NCBI RefSeq assembly: GCF_010183535.1
Contig: NC_071332.1
Location: forward strand, 7,316,001-7,380,000
Reading direction: 5' to 3'
Origin: Caenorhabditis remanei
Taxonomy: Eukaryota > Nematoda > Chromadorea > Rhabditida > Rhabditidae
DNA: 64,000 bases
The translations under genes and the position numbers were made by a program. This document shows positions 9,826 through 22,433 of this stretch, in pieces. Under the pieces are notes generated by a model. The model saw only the letters and a list, made by a program, of their open reading frames with translations. It searched no databases and had not been told where the DNA came from. Numbering within the stretch: the first letter of the stretch is position 1; each line of letters opens with the position of its first letter.

Positions 9826-12800
9826 CCGAGCCCACCTCCTGTGTTTTTTCTCGTCGTTCTTTTTTGTGTGTGGTCTCGGCGGCCCTTTTCGCAGCGCCGC
9901 GCCTCCGTGGTGCTCCAACATCTTCTTCTTCTTATCCTTCTACTCCGTCGTCGTCGTCTTCAGAAAGCCTTCACTTTGCTGAAGGGCGACTAGGAGAACA
10001 AGAACGACGACTATGTTGTGTATGTTGTGGGGATGTGTGTTCTTTTTTCTGTTGGCTACTCATTTTGTCTCATCTTTTTCTTCTTCCATTCATCTTTTCA
10101 AGAGCTCCCAAGCTTGCTGCTTCTAGTTTTTACCCTCAGAACTACTGTAATTCTTTTGCCCATCTTCACGCAAGAGGTTTATAAGAGAATCTCAAGTTTA
10201 ACTTGAGAAAGATCTTGATCTCGATCATCTCATTCAAATTTTTGAAAGAAATCAGTTGATTACTCGGAGAGTCAACTTTAGTTTATTCTAGAGATTTGAA
10301 AAGTCTGTGAGATGATACGACTAACGTTAAGACCTCTATCTAGATCTTAGTGGAGCAGTCGCTGAATCATCTGAGTACGGTATCCAACCTCATCTTAGAA
10401 ACGACGGCTCCAGAAAGAGCCGATCCCAGAAATTTCTTGTGCAAACTCATCTCTGACATTCAGCTTCTGCGTCTGAGATTCTATTTCAAGAGCTGCTCCA
10501 GCTCGTAGTCCTCAACTAAGATCATGATCTACTCAACATCGTATTCACTCACCACCTGCCAGTAGTAACCGATTTCTCAGTTTTCATGTTCTTCTCTTTC
10601 CTCGAACTCTCTTTTTTTCTCTATCCCATGATCTTGAAGTGAACTGAACCTTTTTTCCAAAATCCGAGCTGTCATGACGTCTCTCGTCAGCCCTGCCCAC
10701 CCGACCCATGGATCATCATCTTCACGTTTCAAGCATCACGCAGTGCTTTCGTTTTTTTCTTTTTCTCTTTTTAAAATTTCCGATTATCCTGCTGCTATTT
10801 CGCTATACAAACGAGCAAAGCGAGAGGCCATTCGTTTGTTGCTTCGTGTATATGTCTGGCGGAGTGGTTGTTGGGTGGATCGAGAGAGGAGGGACCATCG
10901 AGAAAAAAGAAGAAACTGACAAAAAGTGCAAAAAATGATGGGGTGCTACTGGAAGCGAGAAGAGATGTTTCCTATCAACACCTGATACATTGGGGCGGCT
11001 TAGTCGATGGTTGGCAAGAGGCTCGTGGCCAGTTGTTTAGTGTATAGCATGTTTCATGTGTCGGACACTTGATGATTTCCGGATGGTCCTCCTCCTCCTC
11101 CCCTTCGTCCATTTTTTCTCTTTTTTCTCTTCTTTTTTTGTTGGTTTTTTCCTTTCTCTTTTTTACTGGAAATTTGATCCTATCGCCTGTGCGCCTAGTC
11201 GGTTTTTCGTTTTGTGCCTTCCACGCCTCCAGAAGAAGCTGGCCACAGCAAATTTTTAGTTTACGATAGTATCGCGAAACATGATATCGACGAGGCTCTC
11301 GGTGGGCAGCAGCACACGCGGAAAAAAACGGAAAAAAAGAGAGAAAAGCATGCAAAAAGAAGAAAACGACTTGTATGAGCCCGTTGCTCCCCCGTTTTTT
11401 GAAGAGTCCGTTGCCACGTGGTGCACAGCAACCGTGAATTTCAGTCACTAGGTCAATTCGAATCTACAGGCTAACTCTTTTCATTTGAATTTCATTTAGC
11501 TTTCTTTTGAGGACATAGATGCTCAGTATTTCAATTTTTTTAAGGTATTGTGGTGATCCTTACTGCAACTAGTCATAACTGAAAACCACTTCCGTTCTAA
11601 CTAGTAAGTGTGTAAATGTCAATCCCAGAGTATTGGCAGGCAGTTCCAGATCATCCAGATTCTTTAGTATTCCAGTTTTGAAGTTTTTCAAATTCAGTTC
11701 AGCCGTAACTTTTGTACGAACTCTTCTGGAGAATGTACAGCCTTAAAAAGTCATAGAGCCTCTGCTTGTTCTTATAGCTTTCGCCTGTTCTGTATATATT
11801 CCAGACATGAAGATCTAGATATTTTTATTAAATGAGACCCCGGGGATCCCCTCACTCCAGTATCAAACCCATCACTCTTCTTTCGATTCACAAACGTTGA
11901 CTCCTCTCGTTCGATCAACCTGAACTTTTCTAGATTGATTCTTTCTAACTCTATTCCTCCCTCTTTCCTGAAACATTTCAATTCCTGTCAATCATTTGAC
12001 AATGTCCATTTATTTCACATAATGTTAACACCAAGTGACCATCTTATCAGTCCTCTTTCACCTCCCTCCGGCGCCTGAAACTGTTGCCCTCTGGCGCCCC
12101 ATGTGCTTTAATGTTATATGATGTTTGTGCAGTGTCATTTCATTTCAGCGTCATCAACACAGAGTGTTTCAAGTTCCAAATCGTCATCAGATCACTGATA
12201 ACGACGGTCACTTTCTCCTTTTTTCAACACAGTTTTTTACCTCACTTTCCCTTCTTTTCTTTTCTATTTTGATATGATAAACACCTGAGCCGTGTCTCTT
12301 CGGAATTCCAGTTTTTTGTAATATATTCATTTGGAGTGAGTGAATTCACAATACTACACCTGAAAAGAGAAAGTATTTTTTCAGTGAAAATTTTGGAAAT
12401 CTGACCAGTTCTACCTACTCCGTTTTCACTGTTTTCTTTTTTTTCTATTTTTTCGATTTCATGTTGTCTACCACCACATCACTTCAATCATCTGACCACT
12501 CATCCTCTTCGAGACCTTTTGCATTTGCTCCCTTCTTCTTTCTTTTTCTATTTTTGGCATTTCTTTTTTTTACTTTTCTGCCTTCTCTTTTTTCTTCGTG
12601 AGAGCCGAGCCCACTGACCACTTGAGGGGCGGAGCTTTTTAAAGAAACATACAAAAAATAAGGAAAAGAAGTGAGATCTTGTTCGGTTACAAGATTCAAA
12701 AAGTATATAGTGGGAGGAGGAGTTGAAGCAACAAACTCATGCTCATAGCCAGGAGAGATAGGAGATTCGAAAGGAAGAGTCTAGAGGGGCGTGGAGAGGA

Positions 12801-12949
12801 GGTCCCTTTTGCTGTGTCCAGTCGTTTGTTTGTTGCATTTAGAGATTGAAGAAGACGAAGAGACGCAGAGTGGGGTGTACTTTTTTTGCTTGCATATACG
12901 AAGTAATACTAGAATTTCGAGTTCTAAGTAAAAAAAATGGAAAAATTGA

Positions 12950-13480
12950 GATTTTAAGGAGGTAGACGAGGCGGGATGTAGGATCAGGAATAGATTTGGA
13001 ACCTTGGATTCTGAATTATATTGTTGGAATTGAAGATTCGGTATTTGTGGTTCGGGATTTCAAAATTTAGGGTTCAGAACCTTAAAATTATATTTCCTAA
13101 TTTCAAGGTTTGAAATTCTAGATTCATAGTTTTGAATGCTACATTCTGAAAGTCAATTTTAGGATCCAGAATTCAGAATTCTAAATTCCAAGCACTGTAT
13201 TCAAGACTTATGATTCAGAACCTCCTTTATAGAATGTTGAATTCCAACATCTGGATTCAGAATTATTTCTAAGCTCTTCGTGAGAGCCGAGTTTTCGAAT
13301 CTGGATACAAAAACTCAGAATTCAGACTTCAGAAACCTCATTATCGGTGGATTCAGAATTCCGGATCCTCGTTTCTCGATTCTGGAATCTGCATTCGGAA
13401 CTTCGGACTTTGAGTTTAGTGTTTTTTTTTATTCAAAAGCACGTTTTTTCGAGTTTTCAACTTAAGATACGGAATTTGGG
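12950..13480. repeat. Degenerate GATTC/AATTC-rich simple-repeat zone
   Basis: A tract dominated by variants of ATTCAGAATTC and GGATTC in both orientations, with no fixed unit length. It looks like a decayed minisatellite or low-complexity tract. A weaker, similar tract lies near 58380-58520. Confidence 0.4.
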
Positions 13481-15598
13481 AAAAAAATGTGAAATCCAGG
13501 AATGGGTTTATATTGTTTCCGCAAGCTCATCCTGACTCGTTTTCTAAGTTCTAACTACTCGGCTCTCAATTCTGAAATTTCACAGTCTCTATTCTAATAT
13601 TTCCCTTGTTTTCGACTGTAGATTCTTTAATTCCATTATAATAAATCAACCCAACACATCCGCTAATATCCTCTTCTTCCTCTCATTTCCATTTCTCTTT
13701 GTTGCAATTTCCGTGAGAGCGAAAAGACCTAAGAAAAATAAACGAGCATTGAAAAAGAACAAAGACGATGTCTGAGAGAAGAGGGTAATGTGGTGCCCCC
13801 TCGGCGTCGAAGTATGTTGCGAGTAGCCGATGAGAGAGTGTGAAAGACATTGAGACGCAGAGATTCGTCTTGGTGGCGTGAAATTGAAAAATGGGTGGAG
13901 AAGGAGAAGAAGACTGGGAGGGCAGAAGAAGGACAAACTGACTGACCACGATGAGTACATGTGTTGCATATCAGCTCTCAGTTTCACATGCACTTTGACA
14001 TTCTTTCACGACACTCGCTCACTCTTTTTTGTTTTATGGATTCTAAGAGTGCGGGAGTGGCGACAGACGTTTCCCAGATGTTACTGTACTGGTCAACTGC
14101 ACAACATCTGTTACACGCAGTCATTCCTTCATATTACTTCTTTCAAAGTTTTATTCAGATGACTATTTGTGATCAAGTGACCCCTACGAGCCCACTGTCA
14201 AAGATGTAAAAACAGCTTTTTTTGAGACTTGATCCATGAAATGACTGAGATTCTTCTTGATGTTCCTGCCTTCTCTTAAAAACTAAAACTCTAAAACTCC
14301 TCAAATGCTGAAATTCAAAAATTGATAGTTTCGAGCCGTATTGACTATAATTTTTTCTCCTTTTCCTGCGTCGGCGGTCAGAAAGAAAAGAAGAAGAAGA
14401 CGTCTTCTTTTTTTCTCCTTTCGACGGAAACCGAGTTATCTCTCAAGTGCGACATCTTTGCATTTTTTACTATTGCTGCCCTCCTCGACGAAGTAAAAGA
14501 AGAACGCGTTTGCCACTTTTCAGTGCAAACTCAACTAGTACAACTTTTTTTCTTGTGCCGGTCGAAAACGGAGAAGTTTCTCCATTTCTGTACGCGTCTT
14601 CGAGTTGTTTCGTTCTTTTTCTGATTTTGAAAACTTTTTGAAAGAGCTTTGCTGCTTTGGTTGTGGACTGACAATTCTTTATGGCAACTAGAAAAAGCAA
14701 AGCTTCTTAGCTACAGTATCCAAAGAGGCGGCAAACCTTGTCAGCCACGTCAGTGGCTGAAGTTTCAGGAAAATTCTAAAAGATCACTTCTATTCGAACA
14801 TTCTAATCTCTGGCTCAAGTTTATTCAGCTGTTCACTCCCTAACTGATATCTCCCCTATTTCTGACCATTACCTTTTTCTTCTTCTTCTTCGATCCTATT
14901 CTGTTTTCCGATCCCCATTCCGCAACAACTTATGTGCCCCTAATTCGTTGTCTCTCGCGCGAAATCGGAATGTACGTTGATGAAAAATTCTGCCAACCCC
15001 AAAGTGACCACCACCATCAGTAACTACTAGTTGACTGTCTATTTCGAAAATTTCGCTTTTCCGTCCTTGAACCGCGACGTATGTCCACTCACCTCTCCCT
15101 CTCTTTTTTTCTCTTTTTGATTTTTTCTATTTCCACCATCACGCATGACCAATCCCAAAAACTTTTCACAACTTTTCTCGTTGTTGTTTTTCCAGTTGTT
15201 TCCAGTCACGAATCTGTATAGTGCCGATCGGCTGAAAATCCAGAAAGAAAAACAAAAAAACTAAAAAGAAACAGCACACATGCTCTTGCTTTCCGGGAGC
15301 CATGGAGCTCTGGAGCAGCTCCGAAGCTCTTCGGGGGGCTATCCAATTGCTGCTTTACTATTTTATTTTTCTTTTCTTTTTTCTTTTTTCCGGCTGCCCC
15401 GTCGCCGCTCCTCTCTTTCCTCCAGAACAGCAGGCACAACAATCTGAAAAGCGGGAAGCAAAAAACGCCTGCTCCAGCAGCTCAGGCTCTCCCAGCTGCA
15501 GTTCTTTTCTTTCACTCAAGCTTCTCTTCCATGCTCACTCACTGCTCCTCGTTTTCGTATAGTTTTGTTAGTGTCCGTCGTCTCGACCAGCGGCGGGC

Positions 15599-15635
15599 GC
15601 GGCGTCGTTGAACACAACGACGCCGCTGTTGTGTT
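15599..15635. repeat. GC-rich hairpin with an alternative stem
   Basis: GCGGCGTCGTTG (15599-15610) pairs perfectly with CAACGACGCCGC (15615-15626) over a 4-nt loop. The loop plus right arm (AACACAAC, 15611-15618) can instead pair with GTTGTGTT (15628-15635), so two mutually exclusive stems are possible. Confidence 0.6.
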
Positions 15636-18600
15636 GTGATGGATGGCAAAGTGGAAAAAGAAAAACGAAAAAAAACGAAAAAAGAGTGAGATAGAAAGCA
15701 GGAAGAATAGAAAAAGAAAGACGAAGAAAAAAGAAGAACGCCACGCGGATGGGAACCGAATGGAACACCCGGAGCTGTTGGCGAGAACGGGGCGGATAGA
15801 AGTAGGAGGAGGAGGAGCCAATGATGCGTCGAAAAACATCAACAACATCAATAGATAGAAGCACAAAAAGGTCCCACCACTAGTTTTTTTTGTTGTGTGA
15901 GCATTTTTTATGTCTGGTCCTGGTCGGATTCATTTATTCGGATGTATAGGATGCCGCGACAAAAAAGTACATTGTTGAAATTGATGCTCTTATGGAGAGT
16001 CGTGGTGAGCACATGGGGGTGGTCACCTTATGAAAAACATACTCTCGTTCTATGTATTGGGATTCTGGGTGGCTCTGTGAGAGTTGTGGGGCTGGAGTTC
16101 TGATGTTTCCTTTCTGATATTTCTTTAGCTTCTTGTTAACTTCTAATCAGCTGTAACAGATTTGAAACTTCTAGAATTTTTCTCATTCTTTAGGATTACG
16201 GTCACTACTGAAACTATTTTGATAATCATATAAGTCCTATCCCAGTTATTTGTGCCATCCTGCTTGACTTTCGTCTAGCAACTGAATCTTTAAATCGTAT
16301 TTGAATCCAACCTCTATGTCTTTCTAGATTGACTGATGTTCATTCGATACTTAAAATTCTATCCACCGTACTCCTTCTATTAAAAAAACTTATGTGCCCT
16401 ACTGTTTCAGGACATTTTGATCCCAGTTATTTTGGAGCTTTCTGGTTTATCTCGGCTGGATAATCAGAAAGGTTTCAAATTCTAAAACTTTTTCCTTTGG
16501 AGAAAACTGCTTAAGAAGACTTGAATGGCCCAGGAGCTTCTAGATTCTTCAAAGCCACAGTTCTAGACATTAACCAACAGATAACCAGTGCTTCCAGCTC
16601 TGTCCATATCCAACGATCCGTTTACCAGCCGATCCCCATGTTCACATTCTCTCTATCAACATTATTTTTATCTCAACTGATTCACTGTTCTTCCTCTTTC
16701 GGACTTCAGTCACTTTCCCTTGTGCACTTTTGTCCACTCTCCCTCTCATTTCCATTCACTTTCTCTGTAAAAGCTAATGGCGATCGCTTCACTTTCCCCT
16801 TTTTGATCCTCGTTTTCGCTGCTTTCACTGAAGCAAAAAATGTTGCAACAAACACACACATATACACGCGCCAAATTCAAAATCGCCATCGTAGAAACCA
16901 GTTGTTGCGTAAGGCGCAGACAGTAGCAGTGAGGAAGAGGATGCATTAGAAAAAAACTGAAAGTGCAAGTGGACACCGTCTACCGTGCGGATATGTAATA
17001 GCTTGTGGCCAAAGAGAAAGTGAAGCGAAAGTAGCGATGAAAGTGATGGACAAAACTTGGAGGAGAAAGTGGCATTGAAGCCAACGAAAGTGGTCTCTGA
17101 AACCAGTCCTTTTTTGAACTTCTGAAAGCTCGAGATTCAGATTTTGATACTCTGAATCTGAAACTTCCAGTAGAAAAAAATCATTGTAGCATCTTTCTGC
17201 GGAACATGGCAAACATTCAAAAAAATGAGCAATGCACATTTCTCCGCAAAAGCTCACAAAAGGACAAAGCCTTCAGTACGTCATAGTTGTGTTCATGGAG
17301 GTCTCGAACTCAAAGAAACAGATGTTCTGCTGCAGAAACTGAGGATACAGTATACTTTTTGCAAAAAAAAGAAAATTAATGCTCTTGTCGGACGAAAGAA
17401 CAGAAAAATTGCGTAGTAACCGGTTAGGTGGATTGATGTGATGGCCGGTACTGCAATTTAGGGGCATGATTTTGAGACAGAGACTGCCAACCGGCCGCCC
17501 TGAGTTTTCCCCGAAAAAAACACAGTCTCTCTACTTTCACTTTAGTCGTGTTGATCACTCTTTTGTTATTGTTGTTTTTTCTGCTCGCATTACCAGTAAA
17601 TACTACTCGATTACGGTTTTGGTTCGGGTTTAGTTTTCATTAATATGCAGTATCGAGAATATGTACGTTCCCTGAAAAATATATAGAAAAACTAGGAGAA
17701 AAAAGCGACAGTTTTCAGTATTCTCACATATAAATGTTCCGAAATTTTCATTTTTCATTCTGCTATCTTTTCGTTTCTTATCAGTTTACTTTTCTCTGAA
17801 CGCGGGAGGAGCAGAAGAAGACAACAAAAAAGTAAAATTCTACTACAATATGCTAACTCAGCAGAGCAAAATTGTGGTCAGTTCAACTCGGCTGTTGATA
17901 ACACTTTTTCTATTCTAAATTAGACTCTGGAATTTTGAGATAGGACTTTCCACTTGACAAGATTCTGATGGTTAGAAGGTGCCAGAATTCCATCCCCGAG
18001 TTGGATCCAAGTATGGCATCATATTCCCCAAAACTAGCCATTCCCAACTTTCCACATCTCTTCCCCTTACTTTTCCATCTGTAGTCAGCGCCACCGACGC
18101 ATCATAATTCTTGATGGCATCCAGTCATCCAATTTCGAATCCTCCTCCTAACGCCGTTCACTTTTTTTCCGTCATTTCTCTTCCTGCCTAGTCTGCCACC
18201 GACCATTTTCTCCAATCACGCAACCACTTTCACTTTGATATCCATCCGACTTTCACTGCCGCTGCTTTTGCTTGCGTAATCGTAGTGGCCGGTAGGTGAA
18301 AGCTTGAGGAGGAGGAGGGAAAGGAAAAAAACTCGAGGCTTTTGCAGACCATCATGGGATTTTTTATATGGAGAGGTGTTCGCTTTTAAGACTATTTTGA
18401 GATTTTTGGTACTGTAGATCCATAGTTACTGTTGTTATGATCGAGTGGAAGTTGGTCATGTGTGGTTACTGTATCTTAGTTACAGGTGTCCAGATATTCT
18501 TGTTAAACTACTTTGATAGAACTAGATATTCTGTAATAGAGATTTAACAGAAGTTTGCCTAGGTACGGTAGCTTCAATAATTCTGAATAGCAAACGTCCT

Positions 18601-20130
18601 GGTATATTTGTTGCGTCTTGACTACTCACCGAAACTGCTTACTCTGTTATCCCAATTCAGTTTTTCAACTCTTATCTGTTCACTCATTTTAAGAATCCTC
18701 AGAATCTTCGATATAGCTGCTCTCATCTCTGAAATATTCTTGCTCCCTCAACTATTCGTTCACCCCATCTTCCTCCTTCCTTCCAAAATCTCATACTTTC
18801 ATTTTCTTAGTTCTTTCAGATTTCGCCTTCTACAGCTGACACAGCTTTTACTTGCCCACCACTCTCACTGCTGAAATCGAAAGGAAAGCCGCAGCTTTCA
18901 CCAATCATTTTCTACCGTCCACACACATACATCTTCCTTCTTTTTCTCCCTCACTCCCTCCGATGATCGCGTAATACGAATGCCAAGTCGACCAGTCTCC
19001 TGTTGTGGAGGGGCTGCATGGTGCCTCATCATCATCTAGTTCTAGATTTCGCTCCTGTGGCCAGCCACTTTCGCCTCACTGCCGTAGTCGTCGTCGCTTG
19101 CGTAATCCTTCGTTTGTTACTGTCGCGATATGTATCGTCGACGTCCCACCCATCATCCCCCCCCCACCTTCGCTTTCGTTTTTTCCTGTATCCCATTCAC
19201 TTTCCGCCAATCCTCACTTCACTTTCTCTGCCCATCGGATGAGATGGATGCTGAGGCTTTCCTTGGTGACGTGAGGCAAACGCCTTCCTGATCGGTGCCA
19301 CCGTCAGTCGCATCCTGCATCCGCCGAGTTTGGTGAGGTCTTCCTGAATCTTCATATTTTCTATTCTATTCTACCGACTTCTAGGATCTTCAGCCTCTAA
19401 CTATAAGCGTTCCGATTCTACAGTAATCTTTACTGATCCTTCATTCTTTGCTAGAACTCTTCTTCCAAACCTTCTTTATGTTTTTGAGCTGTGCCTAGCT
19501 TTATCTAGAATTGTTCTTAACTTCCTATTTCTCCGTTCTAGAATAATTTTCCGTCTTGTTCAATCTGATTCAATATGCTACAAGAACCTAGAAACGGCTT
19601 CTATTTTCAGAACATCAAACCTCATTCCCTCTTATCCTTTCTTCTTAATACTTACCTGCCTCCTAGTCATCCACTTGCCCATTATTTTACAACTGTTTTT
19701 CATATAACAACGTTTTCCACCTTCTCACCACCAGCATCACAAACATCTCTTTTTGGTGAAAAGGGGGTATACTGTAATCCATCGGTTCGTCAATAGTACA
19801 TGATAGAGAGACCGCCGCGCCACTTCTGGCATCCCCAATTCCACCGGACCTGATCTGGGCAGTGAGAGAGTGTGGGGGGATCAGAGGGAGTGATCTAGAG
19901 GAAGCTTTCGCTAGGTGATGCATCGGATGAATTGCGCAAGACGACGCTTTCACTGCTTTCGTTTAACGTCTTCTTCATCCTCATCCCGTCCTTCCCTTTC
20001 GTTTAGTGTTTTTTTCCCCCTTCTTCTTTTTTCTCCGATCGCTTAACCCAGGCAGCACGTCAAAAGCCAATGACCAGTCGGATAGTTGCCGCATCTATTG
20101 CGCAACTTGTGCACACAGAGCTCCCGCGGC

Positions 20131-20142
20131 CTTCCGCGCGGA
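20131..20142. promoter_or_regulatory. 12-bp palindrome TTCCGCGCGGAA, upstream copy
   Basis: A perfect palindrome, repeated exactly at 23761-23772 in an intron of the BCL11-type gene and with one change at 21437-21448. It contains TTCCGCGC, which resembles E2F-like half sites. Function is inferred. Confidence 0.35.
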
Positions 20143-22330
20143 AAAAGTCAGGGCGCGAAAGATTAGAGAGCCATCCCGTCCACGTGTAACTGCACACGGC
20201 TCACTGTCTGGCCATTTTCTGGTTTTTTGATCCACATGTTACACTGAACTCGACGGAGCCAAATGAGCAAGGTTGAGAAAGTGAGGGATCGTGATATTGG
20301 GTAGCATGATACAGTATACCTAGGATTTGAAACTGAGGGACAGTAGAAGGGGATTCGGAAGAGATTGAGCATGCTCCGAGAGCTCAGAGCTGGAGGGTTT
20401 CAGATCATTCCAATACCTAATATTGAACCATCTAGACCAAAAACTACATCCCATCCAATCATTTTCATTTCCGTTCCCGTTCCATGACCACTGAGAAGAA
20501 CCTAACAAAAAACCTTGTCTCTTCCTGTGTCCGTGTGTAAAATACCAGTTACGGTCAAGATGACCAAAAATGACCGTATTGTGTTGTCTCCGGTCTCCTC
20601 ACTGTTTCTCTCATTCACTCGAGACCACGTCGACCTGAATTTTGAATCAAATCGAATGAATCTCAGGGTGTGTGAGTGAGTGAGTGTTGTATGTGTGTGT
20701 GTCCGCCAAAAACTTTTGAGATAGAAATAAGAGTATCCCTTTTCTCTGTCCATCAACTTGTTTTCTTTTCTTCTTCCTAGGACACTATCTACTCACATCT
20801 CCTTTTTTTAGATTCTTCCCTAAAATATTTCAACGTTCACATATGACGTTGCAGGAATACAGTTCCAGAGAGAAAAGTGTTCCAAGTATTCCGTGTATAC
20901 ATTGTTACTGTTTTCTTTTTCCTATTTTCTTGATCATCTTCTTCTTCTTCTTTTTTCATCATTTTCTTTTCCAGCAACCCCCCGACGACCATGAAACCGT
21001 TCTTCTCTTTTCCCGCCGTCTGAATCTCACTTTCTCTAGTTTTCTCTCGTTTTCTTTCTGCTCCGCTTTTTTGAATATAAAAGCGAAATAATAAAAAGTG
21101 ACTGTGTGGCTTGTGTGTGTGTGTGTGCTACGTGAGGCCCCTTCTTCCACCGATCACTTTTCTTCTCTCCGCGTCTTCTGGAAGCGCACACAATTCTACA
21201 CTTCCAGATCGAGGTGGGCGCGGAAAGAAGTGAAAAAAACGGGGCAGTGGAGAACTGTTTGCGCAGCTTTTCGCGTCACTTTCCGTGTGTATGTGAGTGT
21301 GTATTCCTGCCATCGTCGGGATAGTGAAGGGACAGAATGAAACCCCCACCACCGAGTCTCTCGGCATCACGCATTTTTTTTCAATGTATGCTCTATGCTC
21401 GACGTCACACGGAAATGGGCGGAGCCTAGTTTTTTCTTCCGCGCGGATCGTCTGCCCGGTGCGCGCGGCGCCCAAGCCAGCATGTTTCAACGAGACATGA
21501 GTACTTGCACTTTTTTGCAGACACCTAGGGCTTACGCGCCATTCTCCCACACCGCCTCATACTGTCCGGCAAAAAAGGACTCGGTGGGTGGCCAGCTTCT
21601 TCCCAATCCATTTTTTTCATCCTCCAATTTTTTCTTCTTCTGTTTCTTCCCTTTCAAGAACCACCTCATTCCTTCATTTCCTTTCAACTCATCATCAGCT
21701 CTTTTCAATGATTATTCATCCCTCATTCCATCATTTCGTAACTCTTTCCTATCACTTACCTCACTCATTTTTTGCCTCAACTTCTTATCACTTAAATATT
21801 CCATTGTCTTTTGCCTGTCCATTTCGATCAACACCCAAAAAAAGCAACATCTGTAAACGACACACACCGCTTTTAGCATCAACGTTTCTATTTTTAGCAT
21901 CACGTTTCCAATGCTCTGAAAATATTCGAAACGTTTCCATTGTCTTCTTCGCCGCCGGCGCCGGACGCAGTACTCCTTATCAGTACTGACCATTTTTTAC
22001 TACGTTGTGATTCTTTCTGTTTCTTTTTTGCTGATTTTTTTGATGCCTGGAGCACAATCAATAGGCTTTGATAACGACTTCATTGCGTAATGTTTCTTGT
22101 TTTTCTCTCTCTCATCTTGTCATTCGTTCAGCCGTTCCGTTCTCTCGAATATCACTTATTCCTTTCATTACAGTACACCCGCTACACCATCTACACGTCA
22201 CGCGCGCGGCAGCTCCATCTTCCTGCGTGTGTCTTCAGAATTACAAACATTGATGTTTTATGTGTCTTGACAATACAGTAATATCTAGAAATCATAAATT
22301 CCATTTTCATAACTCTGTTCTCCTTTTTTC

Positions 22331-22332
22331 AG
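22331..22332 (+). other. bcl-11: Splice acceptor upstream of the BCL11-type start (trans- or cis-)
   Basis: A T-rich TTTTTTCAG precedes a 101-nt leader that runs to the ATG at 22434. No donor can be assigned with confidence in the upstream DNA, so this is either an SL trans-splice site or the end of a long 5' intron. Confidence 0.4.
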
Positions 22333-22433
22333 GACCATATTACTTCAGTTATTGGATACCAAACCATATTTAGAGGGCCGCGATTTTATACGAATTATCC
22401 CGGTTGAAAGTGAGAGAAGAAGAGCGACTTCAC

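Larger units (their letters stand above)
9164..22332. other. 13-kb gene-free, pyrimidine-rich region upstream of the BCL11-type gene
   Basis: No open frame here shows family resemblance, splice structure or plausible composition. The plus strand is full of C/T runs, much like C. elegans-type 5' flanks and long introns read on the coding strand. Embedded features are noted separately: GGCGCC motif clusters, a GC-rich hairpin, a degenerate GATTC/AATTC repeat zone, and a TG microsatellite near 20690-20700 and 21110-21127. It probably serves as promoter or 5'-intron sequence for the gene at 22434, since the next gene on the left lies beyond the retroelement. Confidence 0.6.

Noticed and set aside
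9733..10206. Three overlapping plus-strand frames of 62-128 codons
   Set aside because: Composition is Ser/Phe/Leu low complexity from C/T runs, with no domain, splice or conservation evidence.
16400..16412. CTGTTTCA, resembling the upstream motif of type-1 piRNA genes
   Set aside because: A single short match in 13 kb is expected by chance and no clustering was seen.
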